Source of the DNA: Cerrena zonata
Taxonomy: Eukaryota; Basidiomycota; Agaricomycetes; Polyporales; Cerrenaceae
DNA: 64,000 nucleotides
Direction: 5' to 3'
Assembly: GCA_038087015.1 (NCBI GenBank)
Contig: JASBNA010000044.1
Span: 124,001-188,000 of the forward strand
A model generated the notes under the pieces. That model did not search any database, was not told the DNA's origin, and was given only the letters and a program-made list of their open reading frames with translations. This document shows positions 59,685 to 64,000 of this stretch, piece by piece. The number at the start of each line of letters is the position of its first letter. Within the stretch, counting starts at the first letter, position 1. The position numbers and the translations under genes were made by a program.

Positions 59685-61703
59685 TTAATCTTCAGTATCG
59701 AAAATTTCGTTAGCAATCAACATTAATTCTTCAACGACTTTACTCTTATAACTCAAATCTTGAGGGCTCATTGAATTATCATTTAAAAGTGCCGGTCCCC
59801 AAATGATCGCCAAAGATTTTGCTGACATTCTATTTAGATGCTGATGAGCGGCAACTTTATTGAGATGGAAAATCAAAGCCCTTAAGGTGAAGTATGCACC
59901 ATCTGGTAAATTGAAGACCAAATGATGTAATTTTTTAGCGATATATGTTTCATCAGAAGCTTTAACGGTTTCGATAAAAGATTGATAATATTCTCTTGTT
60001 AATAATGGTTCTGGTAAAGAAGCCAAATAAAGTTTCAATAAAGATGCAACACAATAGATATCTGCATCTAATATATTTGAAGGATCGATATTGCTGCCAA
60101 TTAAAAGATAATTAGTGAATTTATTATCGATAGATTCTCTTAAATGTTGTACTGTTGCTTTATTACCACTTGTTCTATAGATTCCCTCAATATCCAAACC
60201 ATAAGACTCAACGATTTCAATACATTTTTTAACAACCAAGGGAACGTTGTCTATACCGGCAAATTGTATAACATCCTCAATCGATACGCCAAAGGTGGGT
60301 TGGGACAAATGATTCATTTGACTTGTCAAAGATTTAGGACCATTTAAATCAGGAGTATTTGCATTACTAGCAGGATCTAACGAATTATAAGTAAGATTAC
60401 TTTGATCATCATGGTTGGAATTATGATTATTTTCGTAAAATGAAGGATTTGGAGATGCAATTGGTTTGGTTTGATTGGAGGTATTATTTGACATATCTTG
60501 ATTACGATTTGGAGAAGGTAAGGTATTATTTGTTTGTTTTGGTTGTAAGTTATTATTTAAAAATGGTTTATTTGAAATTGGTTTTTGATTTCTTGCTAAA
60601 GAAGGATGAACCACGTAATCAACTGGTACTAATGATTTATTAGTTGGTTGTTTTTCGAATTTAATTAAATATTGATATAAATCTTTTTCATTATCAATAG
60701 AGGAAGCCAAAGCTTTCATTGATTGTTTACTTGATTGTAAAGGACTGATTAAAACCCCTGAATTCATAATTAAAGTTTCATTCCAAGTTGCGAATTTTTG
60801 TAATTGAACATTCAAGGCAATATCAGTTTCCAAGATTAAATTTTTCAATTTTTTAGAATTAGTTGGTCTATGAATCATTAACATTTCATCTTTTAATTTC
60901 TTGCAAGTATTAACTTTTGATTTATAATCTTGATCAGCCAAATCTACTTTTCTTTGTAAATCGTCTTCTTGTTGTTCGACCGTCTTATTTTTCAAAGAAA
61001 AAGATTTCTTATTTGGATCAGAAGTTTTCAATTTTTCTAAATCATCACATAAATGATGATATTTTTGTTTAGCCTTTTCAGCAGCCATTATAGAGTCAAT
61101 ACATTCTTTTTCTTTTCTTTTACCTTCATCTTTAATCAATTTTCTTGACCTACTAATGGTTTGACATAAAGAACTTAACTCATCATACATAACGTTTAAA
61201 GCCTTGACGTATGAAGAACCAACATTGAATAATTTTTCATCAAATTCAATAATTTGATCTAATTTAGTACTAAAAGAATCATTTTTAATTTTTTGAGATG
61301 TCTTCATTGAAGTTCTAGTGATCAGAGCAAATTTTTTCAATTGGTTATAATGATCATCTTCAATCAACGCTCTTTTCTTTATATATTTAGCAAATTCATC
61401 TCCAGTAGTGATACTTTGTTTCAATCGGTTTAGAAGCAAATCCAACGACCCGTCACTATTCAAGACCCCTTGTATTCTTTCCAGTTCCAACAACTTAGCC
61501 GACTCTGAATCCTGAGATTGGTTCAAATCACTAATGATCTCTTTATTACTTGAACTCGAATTAGTAGAAGCATTCAAATTAGCATTTGGACTTTTGGGCG
61601 GCTGATTAGTACCAGCGTTACTGCTAGCGTTTGAATTAGCAGAATCCTTGAAACTGATGTTAAGCCCACCCCCGTTGGAGCCACTCGAGACTGGATTAGA
61701 CAT
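59685..61703 (-). CDS. RGD1: F-BAR and RhoGAP protein Rgd1
   Basis: A protein of 672 residues, matching S. cerevisiae Rgd1 (666). After a Ser/Asn-rich head, an F-BAR domain spans about 75-330 (LLLNRLKQSITTGDEFAKYI, KKRALIEDDHYNQLKKFA). A low-complexity linker with Asn/Pro follows to about 450. The RhoGAP domain occupies about 460-665: FGVSIEDVIQFAG, the arginine finger in GIYRTSG, VASLLKLYLASLPEPLL and NRMSAKSLAIIWGPAL. Rgd1 stimulates GTP hydrolysis by Rho3 and Rho4 at sites of polarised growth and cytokinesis. The frame is clean. Confidence 0.95.
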   Translation of the reverse strand: MSNPVSSGSNGGGLNISFKDSANSNASSNAGTNQPPKSPNANLNASTNSSSSNKEIISDLNQSQDSESAKLLELERIQGVLNSDGSLDLLLNRLKQSITTGDEFAKYIKKRALIEDDHYNQLKKFALITRTSMKTSQKIKNDSFSTKLDQIIEFDEKLFNVGSSYVKALNVMYDELSSLCQTISRSRKLIKDEGKRKEKECIDSIMAAEKAKQKYHHLCDDLEKLKTSDPNKKSFSLKNKTVEQQEDDLQRKVDLADQDYKSKVNTCKKLKDEMLMIHRPTNSKKLKNLILETDIALNVQLQKFATWNETLIMNSGVLISPLQSSKQSMKALASSIDNEKDLYQYLIKFEKQPTNKSLVPVDYVVHPSLARNQKPISNKPFLNNNLQPKQTNNTLPSPNRNQDMSNNTSNQTKPIASPNPSFYENNHNSNHDDQSNLTYNSLDPASNANTPDLNGPKSLTSQMNHLSQPTFGVSIEDVIQFAGIDNVPLVVKKCIEIVESYGLDIEGIYRTSGNKATVQHLRESIDNKFTNYLLIGSNIDPSNILDADIYCVASLLKLYLASLPEPLLTREYYQSFIETVKASDETYIAKKLHHLVFNLPDGAYFTLRALIFHLNKVAAHQHLNRMSAKSLAIIWGPALLNDNSMSPQDLSYKSKVVEELMLIANEIFDTED

Positions 61704-61992
61704 TGTCCTCTTATACTTTCTGGTGGTTTAAAGAAGAGTATACTTATTCGTTTAAGTTTTCCCATTCCTGACTTCCTCAGTGATCTCCAACCCCAAGTTC
61801 ACCCGTGCACCACCACAAAAAAAAAAAAAAGATATAAATGAATAAATAAACAAATAAGAGTAATTACAGTAGCTATAAGTACAGTTGACCAGGGCGCAGA
61901 AACCGAGTTTCAAGACGCTATTATATATAAGTAAATGATAACTAATTGAATAGGAAAGAAGGAAGAAAAAGTTTTAGATGCAAAGAAAGAGA

Positions 61993-62916
61993 TTAAAAGA
62001 ACATTGACTGTCTTTTTTCGTCTTCACCAAAGGCATTAACACCATGTTCCACGTTTGCAACTGAGAATTCCAAATCATCAGTAGTGATCATATCCCAGTA
62101 TTTGTAGACCATCATGATGGTGAAGACATTAGCGACTGAAGCCACGAAGATCCCATCGATATAATGGGTGGCTCCTTCACAAATTTTATCACTAAAACCA
62201 TAAACTAAGACTTGACCAGCAGCAAAGAAGAATAGCCCTAAGATGATAGCACCCAAGGGCCAGTAAGAGTCTAGAGCGAAAATCACCAATATGACTTGAG
62301 AAATGACATAAGCAGCTAAAATGATTGCATTTATGACAAAGGTAAAGATGAATAAGGTTTCAGTTTTAGTATCATCCAAAGCAGTATCCCAACCTTTAAA
62401 AGTGATTAAACTAATGATAAAATTGATAAACCCCCAAATGATGGTAATTAACCTCACGGACCACATTGAAGTTTTCGAGCCATCTTCCCAGAATTGGAAA
62501 CAAAGTAAACCATTATATAAAAGACAAGAACAAACAGCACTAGCAAAACCAATTTGTAAACTTACAAAATAAGCATAACTTTCACTACTTGGAGGACTAA
62601 CACCACAATCCACCACTAAAGAACTTATAGTTAGAGCAATGAACAAGTAGAAAAAATATAACATTTCAGTTCTACCAATGGCGGTGTACTTGGCACGAAC
62701 GTTGAAGATGATAATCAATAAGATCACCAATCCACCAAAATGAACAAAAGCGGTACCAATTTGAAAAATCATTGTATTAGCCAATTCAACTGATCTGGCA
62801 TAACAAGTTGGAACGATCCCCCGAGTGAAATAGGATGACTGGTTGACTGCACCGACCACCGAGCAGAGCGGGAACGCGGTTCTATTACACACATCAGCAA
62901 AGCTTCCAAAGGTCAT
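61993..62916 (-). CDS. CHS7: Chitin synthase export chaperone Chs7
   Basis: A protein of 307 residues. The family N-terminus FADVCNRTAFPLCSVVG and CYARSVELANTMIFQIG are present, followed by about seven membrane segments and a short cytosolic acidic tail ending QSMFF. Chs7 is an ER membrane chaperone needed for Chs3 to leave the ER, so it controls cell-wall chitin. The length fits S. cerevisiae Chs7 (316). The start ATG at 62914-62916 is preceded by a T-rich leader. Confidence 0.95.
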   Translation of the reverse strand: MTFGSFADVCNRTAFPLCSVVGAVNQSSYFTRGIVPTCYARSVELANTMIFQIGTAFVHFGGLVILLIIIFNVRAKYTAIGRTEMLYFFYLFIALTISSLVVDCGVSPPSSESYAYFVSLQIGFASAVCSCLLYNGLLCFQFWEDGSKTSMWSVRLITIIWGFINFIISLITFKGWDTALDDTKTETLFIFTFVINAIILAAYVISQVILVIFALDSYWPLGAIILGLFFFAAGQVLVYGFSDKICEGATHYIDGIFVASVANVFTIMMVYKYWDMITTDDLEFSVANVEHGVNAFGEDEKRQSMFF

Positions 62917-63129
62917 CTTGGATCGAGTAATGAAGAGTAGTTGATATTTGATTTGGTGTTTTTTTTAAAACATTTTTTTCTTTCTTTACTTGATGTTCAC
63001 TTCTTTTTTTAGCGATTTGATGCGATTAAAACGTAAACACTGAGGATTAGGTCTACAATGACAACCTTAAAGCGTACAGAATACTACAGTAGCACGGTAC
63101 AGTAAAACACATTAGCACATTAGTCATAA

Positions 63130-64000
63130 CTAGGATTGGTAAGGAGGAGGAAGGTCCAAACCAAGAGATCTATTTAGTTTTTCCTTCAATAATTGGTTAT
63201 TATAACTTTTAATTTGTTTGAATAGTTTATCATCATTGAAAGAATTGTAGTTTTTCAATTCATTTAGTAGTTTATCACTTGGTTTGTATTTAGGAGAAGG
63301 TTGATGTTTTTCCAACTTGACGTCGTTGATGACTTCGAAAGGTTTAACTTCATTATGGCCCAAGCCCAATCCAATCACATTACCCTTTACTGGTACCGGA
63401 TGGACCAAGTGTTCTTTAGGAGAAGAAGGAGGAGGAGCAGGTAAGGAAACTGGTTGGTGTTCTTTTGTATTGGTGTTCTTCTTGATTTTGATCTTTCTTC
63501 TCTTCGGTTTGATGGGAATTGAATTTTTGGAATTGGTAGTATTATAATTATTTGATTGGATCAAACTAATTTCTTTCAAAATATTATCGACCTTGTTATA
63601 ATCATGGCCCAATAACATATTGATGGGGATCCCATTCAAATTGTGATTATTAAGTAATAAATCTTGATTTGATAAGTTTAAGTTGGTGTATAATGAATTA
63701 ACCAAGTTAGGTAAGGAAATATCTTGACAATATTTATCTAGATGACATCTTTGAATAGTTTTTTTGAATTTTGGAATATTTAATTTTAAGCTTTCTCTTG
63801 AATTGAAGATCGAGGATATTTTCATCAAGTTATTTGGAGAAAAAGATTGTTGGAATTCTAACAATTCATCATCTTCCAGATCCTCGCTATCCTCGGCATC
63901 TTTTTCTCTCACTTCTTCTTCTTTCTTTTGTTGTTGTTTATATAAATCGTTAATGGTGGATTCATTAACAAGAGTATATTTCAACGATAGTTTATGGATC
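63130..64000 (-). CDS. Unrecognised Asn/Lys-rich protein, N-terminus outside the window
   Basis: At least 289 residues. The frame is open to base 64000 with no ATG in its first part, so the true start lies beyond the window. An acidic stretch (EDSEDLEDDELLEF) is followed by a conserved-looking segment (FKKTIQRCHLDKYCQDISLP). A strongly basic patch (KPKRRKIKIKK) could be a nuclear localisation signal. A Pro-rich tail with PPPSSP and SLGLDLPPPYQS closes the protein. No catalytic domain is seen. The basic patch and acidic region suggest a nuclear protein, but this is only inference. Confidence 0.7.
   Translation of the reverse strand, partial: IHKLSLKYTLVNESTINDLYKQQQKKEEEVREKDAEDSEDLEDDELLEFQQSFSPNNLMKISSIFNSRESLKLNIPKFKKTIQRCHLDKYCQDISLPNLVNSLYTNLNLSNQDLLLNNHNLNGIPINMLLGHDYNKVDNILKEISLIQSNNYNTTNSKNSIPIKPKRRKIKIKKNTNTKEHQPVSLPAPPPSSPKEHLVHPVPVKGNVIGLGLGHNEVKPFEVINDVKLEKHQPSPKYKPSDKLLNELKNYNSFNDDKLFKQIKSYNNQLLKEKLNRSLGLDLPPPYQS

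Noticed and set aside
1..64000. tRNA genes, CRISPR arrays or complete transposons
   Set aside because: I scanned for B-box sequences, spacer-repeat arrays and paired LTRs and saw none that were convincing; the tandem repeats are contiguous minisatellites.

Overview
The window is nuclear DNA of a budding yeast (Saccharomycotina). It is AT-rich, with closely spaced genes that are almost all intronless. The two introns found are short and carry a GTATGT donor and a perfect TACTAAC branch box. Nearly every gene has a clear yeast counterpart (SSK2, IMG2, ZAP1, PAT1, ABZ1, USO1, RAD59, ELP1, VPH1, RIX1, APC5, PIS1, REV3, PBS2, ARC35, ACP1, QCR10, RGD1, CHS7). Protein style (histidine-rich Zap1/Csr1, Csh1/Ifd-type aldo-keto reductases) suggests the Candida/Debaryomyces CTG clade. 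I could not prove how CTG is read, so leucines at CTG codons may really be serines.

Layout. 1-5.7 kb: 3' part of SSK2, IMG2 and ZAP1. 5.7-8.2 kb: a gene-poor stretch with tandem repeats and two decayed-looking reading frames. 8.2-16.3 kb: an unrecognised serine-rich gene, then a tandem segmental duplication that made two aldo-keto reductase copies separated by a chimera of broken PAT1 and a gene 3' end, then intact PAT1. 16.6-19 kb: ABZ1 with four frameshifts. 19.2-32 kb: USO1, RAD59, ELP1 and a CHIP-like U-box gene. 32-33.4 kb: a repeat-bearing spacer. 33.4-42.2 kb: VPH1 (intron), RIX1 (PAC box), APC5 and PIS1. 43.4-49.4 kb: an acid phosphatase and REV3 with five frameshifts. 50.6-59.5 kb: PBS2, ARC35, mitochondrial MRPS12 and ACP1, QCR10 (intron), a cullin and an SHG1-like gene. 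59.7-64 kb: RGD1, CHS7 and an unrecognised gene cut by the window edge.

Functional links: SSK2 and PBS2 are consecutive kinases of the HOG osmostress cascade. REV3 and RAD59 act in DNA damage tolerance and repair. IMG2, MRPS12, ACP1 and QCR10 serve mitochondrial translation and respiration. CHS7 and RGD1 act in cell wall and polarity, and USO1, PIS1 and VPH1 in the membrane system.

The most striking pattern is about 13 single-base frameshifts confined to six genes (SSK2, ABZ1, REV3, PBS2, the cullin and the SHG1-like gene). The other genes, including a 6.7 kb one, are clean. No nonsense substitutions were seen and catalytic motifs are intact. Either these genes are decaying or the assembly is locally poor; the sequence alone cannot decide. 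The second main result is the reductase duplication, whose breakpoints can be read directly.
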